From positions 4,898,001-4,962,000 of the forward strand of contig NZ_CP115483.1 in the NCBI RefSeq assembly GCF_027627455.1: a stretch of DNA of 64,000 nucleotides, given 5' to 3'. Of the stretch, positions 45,201 through 59,081 are shown piece after piece. This stretch comes from Sphingobacterium sp. SYP-B4668. Its GTDB lineage: Bacteria; Bacteroidota; Bacteroidia; Sphingobacteriales; Sphingobacteriaceae. The translations under genes were made by a program, and so were the position numbers. Positions within the stretch are counted from its first letter, which is position 1. Every line of letters starts with the position of its first letter. The notes under the pieces were generated by a model. The model was not told where the DNA came from. It did not search any database and saw nothing but the letters and a program-made list of their open reading frames with translations.

Positions 45201-48017
45201 ATGCCAAGAAACACTTCCATCAAATCGGTTTTAATAATTGGATCAGGGCCTATCGTCATCGGTCAAGCCTGCGAATTCGATTATTCAGGATCTCAAGCAG
45301 CATTATCTTTAAAAGAAGAAGGTATTGAAGTATCCATTATCAACTCCAATCCGGCGACTATCATGACTGACAAAGTCGTAGCAGACAATGTTTACTTGCT
45401 TCCTTTGACTTGTGAAAGCATCGAAGAAATCCTTCAGAAGCACAACATCGATGCCGTATTGCCAACTATGGGTGGTCAGACCGCATTGAACCTTTGTATT
45501 GAAGCTTCCGAACGTGGAATCTGGGAGAAATACAACATTCAAGTAATTGGAGTGGATGTTGCTGCAATCGAAAAAACAGAAAATCGTGAAGCTTTCCGTC
45601 AACTGATGGTCGATATTGGTGTAGGTGTTGCTACTTCAAAAATCGCAAATTCATTTTTAGAAGGTAAAGAAGCTGCCCAGGAAATTGGGTATCCACTCGT
45701 TATCCGCCCTTCCTATACTCTTGCTGGAACAGGTGGTGGTTTTGTACATAAAAAAGAAGATTTTGACGCAGCCTTAAATAGGGGCCTGCACGCTTCGCCT
45801 ACACATGAAGTATTGGTAGAACAGGCCGTATTAGGTTGGAAAGAATTCGAATTAGAATTACTTCGTGATACCAATGATAATGTCATTATCATCTGTACTA
45901 TCGAAAATTTCGACCCTATGGGGATTCATACTGGTGATTCCATCACTGTTGCACCCTCAATGACATTAAGCGACCGTTGTTATCAAGACATGCGCAACCA
46001 AGCTATCAAAATGATGCGCTCTATTGGTAACTTTGCTGGCGGCTGTAACGTACAGTTCTCTGTAAACCCTGAGAATGAAGAAATTATAGCAATAGAAATT
46101 AACCCCCGGGTATCCCGTTCATCAGCATTAGCATCCAAAGCAACGGGTTACCCAATTGCAAAGATTGCCGCTAAACTAGCAATCGGATACAACTTGGATG
46201 AACTGCAAAATCAGATTACCCAAACAACATCCGCGTATTTCGAACCTACACTTGACTACGTAATTGTTAAAGTGCCTCGTTTCAACTTTGATAAATTCAA
46301 AGGAGCCAACCCAGAGTTAGGCTTACAAATGAAAGCTGTAGGAGAAGTCATGGCTATTGGCCGCACCTTTATTGAAGCCCTTCAGAAAGCCGCACAATCA
46401 CTCGAAACCAACCGTGCGGGACTAGGAGCAGATGGCAAGCAAAGTCGCAACCTAGAGGAGATTATGCATAGTCTTGAACACCCGAGTGCCGATCGTTTAT
46501 TCCATATTAAAGATGCTTTTGAATTAGGTGTTCCTTTAGAGTCTATTCGTAAAGCTACCCTTATCGACAAATGGTTTCTCGTACAGATTCAAGAATTGGT
46601 ACAGTTAGAAGGCGAACTACGTCGCTACCAACTCAACAACATACCAAAAGATTTCTTTATGACCTTAAAACAAAAAGGTTATTCAGACATACAAATTTCT
46701 TGGTTACTGGGCAACGTAAGTGAAGACGATGTCTATGCTCGTCGTAAAGAATTAGGCATTAATCGCGTCTACAAAATGGTAGACACCTGTGCAGCAGAAT
46801 TCCCGGCTCAGACGCCATACTACTACTCCACTTTTGAAGAAGAAAATGAATCTATTGTTTCCGACAAAAAGAAGATAGTTGTATTAGGTTCTGGTCCTAA
46901 CCGAATTGGTCAAGGTATTGAATTTGATTATTCTTGTGTACACGGTTTATTGGCATCCAAGGAAGCTGGATACGAAGCCATCATGGTCAACTGTAATCCA
47001 GAAACAGTATCGACAGACTTCAACATGGCTGACAAATTATACTTTGAGCCTGTTTTCTGGGAACATGTTCGCGAAATCATCGAGCTGGAGAAACCAGAAG
47101 GGGTAATCGTACAACTTGGCGGTCAGACAGCACTTAAAATGGCTGAAAAACTTGAAGCCATAGGCGTCAAAATTATTGGCACATCCTTCCAAGACATGGA
47201 TTTGGCAGAAGATAGAGGTCGTTTTTCCGATTTATTAAAAGATTTGGATATTCCATACCCTAAATATGGAGTCGCAGAATCAGCAGAAGAAGCTCTTGTT
47301 GTCGCTAATGAAGTCGGCTACCCTGTTCTTGTCCGTCCTTCCTATGTATTGGGAGGCCAAGGTATGAGCATTGTAATCAACGACGAAGATTTAGAGAAAG
47401 CAGTAGTCAATCTACTCAAAAATCTACCTGGAAATCGCGTATTGATTGACCACTTCTTAGACCGTGCAGAAGAAGCCGAATCAGATTCTATCTGTGACGG
47501 TGATGATGTACATATCATCGGCATGATGGAACATATTGAACCTGCGGGTATCCATTCAGGAGACTCATATGCCGTTCTTCCTACCTTCAGTCTATCACAG
47601 AATGTCCAGGACAAAATGGAAGAATATTCTGTTAAATTGGCAAAGGCATTAAACGTGAGCGGATTACTAAATATCCAATTCGCAATAAAAGATGACAAAG
47701 TGTACGTGATTGAGGCCAATCCTCGCGCATCCCGTACCGTACCTTTCATTGCCAAGGCATATGATGTACCGTATATCAACATCGCTACTAAAGTCATGTT
47801 AGGGGTGAATAAATTGAAAGATTTTAAGATCGAGCGTAAACTTGAGGGATATGCAATCAAGGAGCCTGTATTCTCCTTCTCTAAATTCCCCGAAGTAGAC
47901 AAACAATTAGGTCCAGAGATGAAATCGACTGGTGAAGCCATTCGATTCATAAAAGATTTGAACGATCCATACTTTAGAGAACTATATGCCAAAAAATCAA
48001 TGTTCTTAAGCAAATAG
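45201..48017 (+). CDS. carB: Carbamoyl-phosphate synthase large subunit, short form without MGS domain
   Basis: Makes carbamoyl phosphate for arginine and pyrimidines. Two homologous ATP-grasp halves are present: SVLIIGSGPIVIGQACEFDYSG at the N terminus and KIVVLGSGPNRIGQGIEFDY midway, with RPSYTLAGTGGG and RPSYVLGGQGMS phosphate loops and EINPRVSRSSA and EANPRASRTVPF metal sites. At 938 residues it stops right after the second ATP-grasp half (REYLYAKKSMF-like tail), while enteric CarB has about 1070 with a C-terminal methylglyoxal-synthase-like allosteric domain. The short form appears to be usual in Bacteroidota. carA is not adjacent. Confidence 0.95.
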   Translation: MPRNTSIKSVLIIGSGPIVIGQACEFDYSGSQAALSLKEEGIEVSIINSNPATIMTDKVVADNVYLLPLTCESIEEILQKHNIDAVLPTMGGQTALNLCIEASERGIWEKYNIQVIGVDVAAIEKTENREAFRQLMVDIGVGVATSKIANSFLEGKEAAQEIGYPLVIRPSYTLAGTGGGFVHKKEDFDAALNRGLHASPTHEVLVEQAVLGWKEFELELLRDTNDNVIIICTIENFDPMGIHTGDSITVAPSMTLSDRCYQDMRNQAIKMMRSIGNFAGGCNVQFSVNPENEEIIAIEINPRVSRSSALASKATGYPIAKIAAKLAIGYNLDELQNQITQTTSAYFEPTLDYVIVKVPRFNFDKFKGANPELGLQMKAVGEVMAIGRTFIEALQKAAQSLETNRAGLGADGKQSRNLEEIMHSLEHPSADRLFHIKDAFELGVPLESIRKATLIDKWFLVQIQELVQLEGELRRYQLNNIPKDFFMTLKQKGYSDIQISWLLGNVSEDDVYARRKELGINRVYKMVDTCAAEFPAQTPYYYSTFEEENESIVSDKKKIVVLGSGPNRIGQGIEFDYSCVHGLLASKEAGYEAIMVNCNPETVSTDFNMADKLYFEPVFWEHVREIIELEKPEGVIVQLGGQTALKMAEKLEAIGVKIIGTSFQDMDLAEDRGRFSDLLKDLDIPYPKYGVAESAEEALVVANEVGYPVLVRPSYVLGGQGMSIVINDEDLEKAVVNLLKNLPGNRVLIDHFLDRAEEAESDSICDGDDVHIIGMMEHIEPAGIHSGDSYAVLPTFSLSQNVQDKMEEYSVKLAKALNVSGLLNIQFAIKDDKVYVIEANPRASRTVPFIAKAYDVPYINIATKVMLGVNKLKDFKIERKLEGYAIKEPVFSFSKFPEVDKQLGPEMKSTGEAIRFIKDLNDPYFRELYAKKSMFLSK

Positions 48018-48030
48018 TCATCATTACTAT

Positions 48031-48073
48031 AAAAAGAAGAGGCGAGATTTATTGAATCTCGCCTCTTCTTTTT
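48031..48073. terminator. Bidirectional terminator after carB
   Basis: A 19-bp perfect stem (48031-48049 with 48055-48073), TATTG loop and flanking A/T tracts, between convergent carB and the FGE gene. Confidence 0.9.
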
Positions 48074-48112
48074 AAATAGCTATAGCTACATGTACCTTCT
48101 CAATACGCTATA

Positions 48113-49201
48113 CTAAATATCCTTCACGCAACGAAAGCCAACGTTACTTGTTGGGCTATTCACCTCACCTTTACCACGACTTCCAGCCTTATAGCGCTCA
48201 CAATACATATCATTACATAAGAATGAACCACCTCGCTGTACGCGTTTCACAGCTCCCGGTTCCTGCGGGTCGTAAGAGTCTATTGGCCCTTTAGGATTAT
48301 CGACACTACTACTTTGATAGTAGTCTGGACGGTAATAATCTGCACACCACTCCCACACGTTACCTTCCATGTCATAGAGACCCCAAGCATTAGCTGGATA
48401 AGATTTTACCGGAGCCAAACCTATGAAGCCATCCTCACCCGTATCCTTCACGGGAAAATTACCTTGAAAAATATTCGCAGGCCACTTTCCGTTCTCTGTC
48501 TTCTCCTCACCCCAGTAATAGATTTCCTTATTGTGTTGATTTGTTTTTGCCGCATACTCCCACTCCGCCTCTGTAGGGAGACGCTTTCCTGCCCATTGAG
48601 CATAGGCTTCAGCATCCTGGTAGGCGATATGTACAACGGGCCTATTCTCCTTCTGCCGTATAGAGCTATTAGGTCCTTCAGGACTTTTCCAACTTGCTCC
48701 TACAACATAATTCCACCATTGCAATGGATTTTCAAGCCCGTCAACTCTATCTGGCATAGCAAATACAGCAGACCCCGGTTTCAGCATTTCAGGATCCACG
48801 CCAGGAAAATCGCTGGGGTCAAGAGGTCGCTCGGCTACCGTTCTATAACCTGTCTCTTTAACAAACTGTGCAAACTGTGCATTCGTCACCTCGTGCTCGT
48901 CCATCCAAAAGGAGTTAACAGAGACGGTATGAATCGGCTTCGCATCGTTAAAATCATTCGATCCCATCTCAAACTTGCCACCCAAAATCTTAACCATTTT
49001 TACATTGCCTTTACCCATAGAAGTTGTTACAGTAGCTATACTATCTACTTTTCCAGAAAAACGAGATGGAATTCCAGTAACACAATGAGGAGAATCCTGT
49101 TCAAATTTAAGCGAACTAGTGGGTTTAGAATTAGTTGTACAAGATACAAAAATCAGACTTTGTCCAAGCATTAGCAAATAGCAGCCAACGGATATTTTCA
49201 T
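48113..49201 (-). CDS. Formylglycine-generating-enzyme family lipoprotein (SUMF1/FGE)
   Basis: 362 residues from the ATG at 49201. The lipoprotein signal ends IFVSC (Cys21). The FGE-sulfatase fold carries GGKFEMGSNDFNDAKPIHTV, FWMDEHEVTNAQFAQFVKET, RLPTEAEWEYAAK and the C-terminal GGSFLCNDMYCERYK...NVGFRC. The pair C329 and C334 (CNDMYC) aligns with the copper-binding catalytic cysteines of true FGE, which converts a sulfatase cysteine to formylglycine. Many family members lack this pair, so genuine sulfatase maturation is plausible here. No sulfatase gene is in the window. Confidence 0.88.
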   Translation of the reverse strand: MKISVGCYLLMLGQSLIFVSCTTNSKPTSSLKFEQDSPHCVTGIPSRFSGKVDSIATVTTSMGKGNVKMVKILGGKFEMGSNDFNDAKPIHTVSVNSFWMDEHEVTNAQFAQFVKETGYRTVAERPLDPSDFPGVDPEMLKPGSAVFAMPDRVDGLENPLQWWNYVVGASWKSPEGPNSSIRQKENRPVVHIAYQDAEAYAQWAGKRLPTEAEWEYAAKTNQHNKEIYYWGEEKTENGKWPANIFQGNFPVKDTGEDGFIGLAPVKSYPANAWGLYDMEGNVWEWCADYYRPDYYQSSSVDNPKGPIDSYDPQEPGAVKRVQRGGSFLCNDMYCERYKAGSRGKGEVNSPTSNVGFRCVKDI

Positions 49202-49216
49202 ACTTCCAAAATACAT

Positions 49217-49551
49217 AATAATGAGTAATTTAAGGCATAGGGCAATACAAAATTAGCTAAAAATAAAGGGACTCCTAAGAATCCCTCTAAAATCACCTAT
49301 TTTAAAACAAACTAAACAGTCTAATTAATTCCGGAACTCTGATATCTGGGCTTTACTTGTTTATAAAGGTTTCCGTACGTCATTTGATTGACAATACAAT
49401 AATACATCACTTAATGCTAATTGAAAACAAAAAAAACAATGCAACCGTTTGCTCAATCAGCACAATCGTTTGCATCCGTTGCGAATACGGTTCCAGTATC
49501 CCCTGGGATACGATGGGAATATGGGCTGTTGTGTCCCCCGGGGAGGGAAAC
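49217..49551. other. Intergenic stretch between the FGE and rRNA genes
   Basis: Contains no recognised gene. CAAAATTA at 49248-49255 is a -7 match on the minus strand for the FGE gene, without a proper -33. A small hairpin (GTATCC/GGATAC near 49496-49512) lies downstream of the rRNA terminator. Confidence 0.4.
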
Positions 49552-49582
49552 AAAAAAAGCCCCCCCGGTTTCCCGGGGGGGC
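49552..49582 (-). terminator. rRNA operon terminator (GC stem, GAAA tetraloop)
   Basis: On the minus strand a 10-bp stem GCCCCCCCGG/CCGGGGGGGC closes a GAAA tetraloop and is followed by seven Ts. It begins 11 bases after 5S; a very stable intrinsic terminator. Confidence 0.95.
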
Positions 49583-49592
49583 GTATAAAAAA

Positions 49593-49701
49593 AGGCACCG
49601 ACCTACTCTCCCACCTGTTACGGCAATACCATCGGCTCTGGCGGGCTTGACTTCTCTGTTCGGAATGGGAAGAGGTAGACACCGCCGATATAGGCACCTG
49701 A
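49593..49701 (-). rRNA. rrf: 5S ribosomal RNA
   Basis: On the minus strand it begins TCAGGTGCCTATATCGGCGG and ends GGTCGGTGCCT; the ends pair as helix I. It contains CCCATTCCGAACAGAGAAG, the conserved loop region of 5S. About 109 nt, last gene of the rRNA operon. Ends are accurate to a few bases. Confidence 0.93.
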
Positions 49702-49796
49702 AATCCTTTTTGGTACGACACATTATGGTCGTATCTATAGACAATCGAAAGAAAAAAACAAAGAGGAAGACAACAGTGTCCTCTGCTTGAGAAAGC

Positions 49797-52677
<2,881 letters not shown>

Positions 52678-52824
52678 CATGGCCCTTTTGCTACCATGGA
52701 AGTGCTTGTCGTTACGTTCCCCAAAAGGAAAACGTCCCTACTGTTGTCTTCTCTTGTAATTTTTTTCTTTCAATATGTCAAAGAACTCTTTGCGCACGCA
52801 ATCCATATAGGACGGCGGCGTTCG

Positions 52825-52898
52825 TGGAGAATAACGGATTCGAACCGTTGACCCCCTGCGTGCAAGGCAGGTGCTCTAGCCAGCTGAGCTAATCCCCC
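52825..52898 (-). tRNA. tRNA-Ala (TGC)
   Basis: Minus strand: GGGGGATTAGCTCAGCTGG start, anticodon loop with TGC, T-arm GGTTCGAATCC, acceptor closing ATTCTCC plus A. CCA is not encoded. It lies in the 16S-23S spacer. Confidence 0.96.
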
Positions 52899-52911
52899 GT
52901 ATAACCGATCG

Positions 52912-52985
52912 TAGTCCCGAGCAGATTTGAACTGCTGACCCCTACATTATCAGTGTAGTGCTCTAACCAACTGAGCTACGGGACT
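52912..52985 (-). tRNA. tRNA-Ile (GAT)
   Basis: Minus strand: AGTCCCGTAGCTCAGTTGG start, anticodon GAT in CTGATAATG, T-arm with CAGTTCAAATCTG, acceptor closing CGGGACT plus A. CCA is not encoded. It sits between 16S and tRNA-Ala, the usual spacer pair. Confidence 0.96.
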
Positions 52986-53097
52986 AGCTTATATCTCTCT
53001 CGGTACCGACCTCCATATATAGGGACGGACCTTATTCCATTTCTTTTTCCTAGGTCGATCATGTATGTACGTAACGAGTACCTATCAGGTACTCTAG

Positions 53098-54619
<1,522 letters not shown>

Positions 54620-54866
54620 AAAATGAAGTGTCGACTCTAACTATCTATAACATAAATAGAATTGTCTTTTTTAATTTCCCGACCTGATTGGCTTGGCTTT
54701 CGTTTTCCGAACTTTCGCCCGGAAAAATCCCAGCTACTCGTTACGTTACATGATCATTTCCTTAAAGAACTCATCTGCCTCGACTCGCGTTCCGGCATAT
54801 ATCTCACAGGGCTTTGCGCCCCGATCGTTTTCCTGTTTCCAAAACCCTCCGTTTCCGAAGGGACTG

Positions 54867-54897
54867 CAAAGGTAGGGATATTTTCGACATCCGCAAA
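54867..54897 (-). promoter_or_regulatory. rRNA operon promoter P2
   Basis: On the minus strand TTTG (54897-54894), 19 bases, TACCTTTG (54874-54867), followed by CAGTCC. Full Bacteroidota consensus, about 250 bases before 16S. Confidence 0.75.
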
Positions 54898-54993
54898 CTT
54901 TATTTTAAAATTGTTCGCCGGAACACATCGCCAATCCCCTCTTTCAAACGGAACGACCTCGCGATCGGACCATACCTCCCTTGCGGAGTGGTG

Positions 54994-55026
54994 CAAAGGT
55001 AGCACTTTTAAACAACCACTTCCAAA
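54994..55026 (-). promoter_or_regulatory. rRNA operon promoter P1
   Basis: On the minus strand TTTG (55026-55023), 21 bases, TACCTTTG (55001-54994), then CACC. It has the same -7 octamer as P2 127 bases downstream. The leader to 16S (54620-54993) holds no gene. Confidence 0.75.
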
Positions 55027-55185
55027 CTTTCAAACAAAGTTTTTTACCTAAAATAGGTAACGGGTTGATAATAGGAGAGATATTTTAAAAAAAACCGAAG
55101 CAACATCCGCTTTACATAGGAACAAAGTCATCTTTAAGCAAAAAAGACAAGAGAAACCATCGCTTAGGAGCAAGTGGAAATACAA

Positions 55186-56007
55186 TTACTTATACGCAGA
55201 CGATAGGTCCTTAATCTGTATATTTTTAAAATCCACAGGCTGACCCTCGCTCTGTAGCGCAATATAACCGCTCTTTAACAGGCGTCCATCGATTTTAAGT
55301 TTAGGATCATAGCGATTAGCTACACCTCCACCTATTTGGGGCTTGGAATACTGAAGAACCGTATCGCCTTCTATAATATGCGTAATCAACGAATCCCCGA
55401 GGACAATTAGCTCCGCCCTTACCCATTGGTCCCCATCATATGTTTTCGAAGTAGAGTTTAAACAATGAGACGCTGCAATCTTCCCCTGATAAACCACATT
55501 GGTACCAGGTGAGCACATGTTACCGGTAGGTCTTGGATTTCCATCGCTCAACCCACCCAAAAATTGCATTTCCACAGAAATCGGCCAATCTTGCTCCTTA
55601 GGCATGGATTTCGGATCCTGAGAATGAAACATTACACCACTATTCCGCAGAGTATAATCAGGAGCACCTTTATGCAACTCGCCTACAAAACGGTATTCCA
55701 ATTTTAGATGATAATATGAATACGGTGTTTTATAATAGAGATGACCATATTGTTCATTAAAATCTCCGTATTGGTCGTAGCGCACCTGAATCGTTCCATC
55801 CTCTACCCGAAAAGTGTTACCATAATTTACACCAAAATCATGATGATGAATCTTGACATTCCAATCCTTAATGTCCTTCCCATTAAACAAAGATTTCCAA
55901 CCATGGACTGTCTTCACACTTGATTGCTCATCCGTTTTCTTAACGGCGCATCCCCAAAAAGACAATAAGCCAACACAGACAAAAAGGAATAGATTTTTTT
56001 TCACCAC
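55186..56007 (-). CDS. DUF1080 lipoprotein (3-keto-disaccharide hydrolase-like)
   Basis: 273 residues. The lipoprotein signal ends SFWGC (Cys20). One concanavalin-like DUF1080 domain follows: GWKSLFNGKDIKDWNVKIHH, EDGTIQVRY, LKLEYRF, NSGVMFHSQ and the end GYIALQSEGQPVDFKNIQIK. Some DUF1080 proteins hydrolyse 3-keto-glycosides made by Gfo/Idh-type dehydrogenases; the domain is common in Bacteroidota glycan loci. The start is GTG (two GTG codons in tandem at 56007 and 56004). It stands alone between the rRNA promoters and gcdH. Confidence 0.85.
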   Translation of the reverse strand: MVKKNLFLFVCVGLLSFWGCAVKKTDEQSSVKTVHGWKSLFNGKDIKDWNVKIHHHDFGVNYGNTFRVEDGTIQVRYDQYGDFNEQYGHLYYKTPYSYYHLKLEYRFVGELHKGAPDYTLRNSGVMFHSQDPKSMPKEQDWPISVEMQFLGGLSDGNPRPTGNMCSPGTNVVYQGKIAASHCLNSTSKTYDGDQWVRAELIVLGDSLITHIIEGDTVLQYSKPQIGGGVANRYDPKLKIDGRLLKSGYIALQSEGQPVDFKNIQIKDLSSAYK

Positions 56008-56088
56008 GATTTAGTTTTAGTTGAAAGGCCTAAAATACAAAAATTACCATTGAAGACAAATACAACTCCCCAGCGATACAATCGCCCC

Positions 56089-57249
56089 CTAAAAGGCGCT
56101 AAAGCCCGTGATATCTTGCCCAGTAATTAACAGATGGATATCATGCGTTCCTTCATAAGTGATGACAGATTCCAAATTCATCATGTGCCGCATAATTGGA
56201 AAGTCTCCCACAATACCCATAGCGCCTAAAAGTTGCCTAGACTCTCTCGCGATTTGTAGCGCCATATTCACATTGTTACGTTTAGCCATGGAAATCTGCT
56301 GTGGTGTAGCGCGGCCTTCATTCTTTAATACGCCCAATCGCCAAGACATCAATTGCGCCTTAGTAATCTCCGTCAAAAACTCCGCTAATTTCTTTTGCTG
56401 TAATTGATAGGCTGCAATCGGCCTTCCAAACTGCTCTCTTTCCATAGCATACTTCAGTGCAGTTTGGTAACAATCTATCGCAGCACCGATAACCCCCCAG
56501 GATATCCCGTATCGAGCAGAGTTAAGACAAGACAACGGCCCCTTCATAGACCGCACATCTGGAAGTACATTTTCCCTTGGGATATACACATCGTTAAAAA
56601 TCAACTCTCCTGTCATAGAAGCCCGTAATGACCATTTATTTTCCGTCTTTGGCGTGCTAAAACCCACCATTGTCCGCTCCACGATTACCCCTCTTATCTT
56701 ACCCTCTTCATCTTTGGCCCATACCACTGCCAAATCGCAAACGGGGGCATTTGTAATCCACATTTTCGCTCCATTAAGGAGGTACCCCGTTCCCGATTTT
56801 ACAAGTTTCGTTTCCATGCGTGCTGGATCTGAACCATGGTTAGGTTCGGTCAAGCCAAAGCTCCCAACCCACTCCCCCTTCGCCAATTTGGGCAAATATT
56901 TTACACGTTGCTCCTCACTGCCATATGTATAAATCGGAAACATCACCAAAGATGACTGCACCGAAGCAGCAGAACGAACTGCCGAATCCCCTGCTTCCAA
57001 TTCTTGCATGATAAGACCATATGCGATTTGATCCAAACCAGCCCCACCGTATTTTTGAGGAATATAAGATCCCAATGCACCTACTGCCCCCAACTTCAAC
57101 ATAAGTCCTGACAATTCCCGGTGCTCTTGAGCAGCGACATCAATAAAAGGCTTTACCTCTCTGTTGATGAATTCACGAATCATCCCCTGAATCATCAAAT
57201 GTTCTTCTGACAGCAGTTCTTGTACCTGAAAATAGTCGACCTCTTTCAT
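56089..57249 (-). CDS. gcdH: Glutaryl-CoA dehydrogenase
   Basis: 386-residue acyl-CoA dehydrogenase that oxidises and decarboxylates glutaryl-CoA to crotonyl-CoA, using FAD. GCDH-specific stretches are visible: RSAASVQSSLVMFPIYTYGS with R92, the residue type that binds the substrate gamma-carboxylate; FGLTEPNHGSDP; and TYEGTHDIH with the catalytic base E366. It is divergent from the aminoadipate-semialdehyde dehydrogenase and lysine aminotransferase genes, which supports a role at the end of lysine degradation rather than fatty-acid oxidation. Confidence 0.93.
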   Translation of the reverse strand: MKEVDYFQVQELLSEEHLMIQGMIREFINREVKPFIDVAAQEHRELSGLMLKLGAVGALGSYIPQKYGGAGLDQIAYGLIMQELEAGDSAVRSAASVQSSLVMFPIYTYGSEEQRVKYLPKLAKGEWVGSFGLTEPNHGSDPARMETKLVKSGTGYLLNGAKMWITNAPVCDLAVVWAKDEEGKIRGVIVERTMVGFSTPKTENKWSLRASMTGELIFNDVYIPRENVLPDVRSMKGPLSCLNSARYGISWGVIGAAIDCYQTALKYAMEREQFGRPIAAYQLQQKKLAEFLTEITKAQLMSWRLGVLKNEGRATPQQISMAKRNNVNMALQIARESRQLLGAMGIVGDFPIMRHMMNLESVITYEGTHDIHLLITGQDITGFSAF

Positions 57250-57516
57250 ATCTATATAATTACTTTTGGATCCATCTCCCGAATCCCAACTATGTTATAA
57301 CCCTATTTTAACAGCTATTCATGCTATTTCCCAATCATTCATATTTGCCCAATCTGTGCCAAATGGATATTTCACAGAGACAGATATGTTCGAGATTAAA
57401 TTTAAAGATACACATTATTTAGACCGCAACATAAAACAAATTATATTCATGTAATTATTATAAAACCAGAAAATTATTCCCTATTTTTAAAAAACAAACG
57501 AACAATAACAGAATCC

Positions 57517-59046
57517 ATGATTAGAAAAGAATTAGAGAAATTAGGGATTAAGGAAGAAAATCCAGGCACGTCCACCGGCGCCAATTGGTTTGCTTCTGGC
57601 GAATTGATTACTTCGTTTTCCCCGGTCGATGGCAAGGAAATTGCAAAAGTCACCTCAACCACCTATACCGAATATGAAGACGTCATCCAGACCGCCACAA
57701 CGGCAGCACAGCTGTGGAAAGATATCCCCGCTCCCAAACGAGGCGAAATTGTCCGTCAACTAGGTATCAAACTCAGGGAACTTAAACCTGTGTTGGGTAA
57801 GCTCGTTTCTTATGAGATGGGCAAATCCTACCAAGAAGGCTTGGGAGAAGTACAAGAAATGATTGACATCTGCGATTTTGCAGTTGGCTTATCCCGCCAA
57901 TTATATGGCAACACTATACATTCCGAACGTCCTGGACACCGCATGTATGACCAATACCACCCACTTGGATTGGTAGGTATTATCACCGCTTTCAACTTTC
58001 CCGTAGCAGTATGGTCATGGAATGCAACATTGGCATTAGTATGTGGCGACGTTGTCATCTGGAAACCAAGTGAAAAAACACCCGTCTGCGCACTAGCCTG
58101 CCAACATATCCTTGTCGAGATCCTGAAGAACAATAACCTTCCCGACGGTATTTCATCGGTTGTCACCGGTGACGCTGAAATCGGCAAATGGATAAGCGCT
58201 GACAAACGTATCGCATTGGTATCCGCTACGGGCTCTACCCGTATGGGGCGTGCCGTAGCTGTAACCGTTGCCGAACGATTGGGCAAGTCCCTTCTTGAAC
58301 TGGGAGGAAACAATGCAATCATCGTAACACCCAATGCCGACCTTAAGATGACCATCATAGGAGCGGTATTTGGGGCCGTAGGTACCGCTGGTCAACGTTG
58401 CACGAGTACCCGTAGACTTATCATCCACGAAGACATTTATAACACAGTAAAGGCAGCCTTGGTAGCCGCTTACGCTCAAATACACATCGGAGATCCGCTA
58501 GATGTCCAAAACCATATGGGTCCACTCATTGATAAAGCAGCAGTAGAAACTTACACAGCGGCTATTGAAAAAATAAAAACCCAGGGCGGTCAAATACTCG
58601 TAGAAGGAGGTATTTTATCTGGAGAGGGGTATGAAAGCGGCTGTTATGTCAAACCCGTGATTGCGGAAGTCGAAAACCACTACGATATCGTACAGACCGA
58701 AACCTTTGCCCCCATCTTATATCTTATCAAATATAACGGTGAAGTACAGCAAGCAATCGCTCTACAGAACGATGTCGTACAAGGCCTTTCCTCCGCGATC
58801 ATGACGTCCGACCTACGTGAAGCCGAGCTATTCCTCAGCAATAAGGGATCCGACTGTGGGATTGCAAATGTCAACATTGGGACTTCAGGTGCCGAAATAG
58901 GGGGAGCCTTTGGAGGGGAGAAAGAAACAGGCGGAGGACGTGAATCTGGATCGGACGCCTGGAAACTCTACATGCGTAGGCAGACCAATACGATAAACTA
59001 TACTACTGACTTACCACTTGCCCAAGGCATTACCTTCAATTTATAA
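57517..59046 (+). CDS. amaB: Alpha-aminoadipate semialdehyde / piperideine-6-carboxylate dehydrogenase (ALDH7 family)
   Basis: 509 residues. NAD+-dependent oxidation of alpha-aminoadipate semialdehyde to 2-aminoadipate. ALDH motifs: GIITAFNFPVAVW, WKPSEKTP, GSTRMGRAV, the base E261 in LELGGNNA and the nucleophile C295 in GTAGQRCTSTRR. FNFPVAVWSWN and the long N terminus (NPGTSTGANWFASG) are typical of ALDH7A1/antiquitin rather than general ALDHs. It is 35 bases before the lysine aminotransferase gene, same strand, surely one operon. Confidence 0.92.
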   Translation: MIRKELEKLGIKEENPGTSTGANWFASGELITSFSPVDGKEIAKVTSTTYTEYEDVIQTATTAAQLWKDIPAPKRGEIVRQLGIKLRELKPVLGKLVSYEMGKSYQEGLGEVQEMIDICDFAVGLSRQLYGNTIHSERPGHRMYDQYHPLGLVGIITAFNFPVAVWSWNATLALVCGDVVIWKPSEKTPVCALACQHILVEILKNNNLPDGISSVVTGDAEIGKWISADKRIALVSATGSTRMGRAVAVTVAERLGKSLLELGGNNAIIVTPNADLKMTIIGAVFGAVGTAGQRCTSTRRLIIHEDIYNTVKAALVAAYAQIHIGDPLDVQNHMGPLIDKAAVETYTAAIEKIKTQGGQILVEGGILSGEGYESGCYVKPVIAEVENHYDIVQTETFAPILYLIKYNGEVQQAIALQNDVVQGLSSAIMTSDLREAELFLSNKGSDCGIANVNIGTSGAEIGGAFGGEKETGGGRESGSDAWKLYMRRQTNTINYTTDLPLAQGITFNL

Positions 59047-59081
59047 CATCATATATAGCCTCGTTTATAAATACAAGAATT

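Noticed and set aside
54662..55051. A 129-codon open frame upstream of 16S
   Set aside because: It lies in the rRNA leader and covers both rRNA promoters; its composition is not protein-like.
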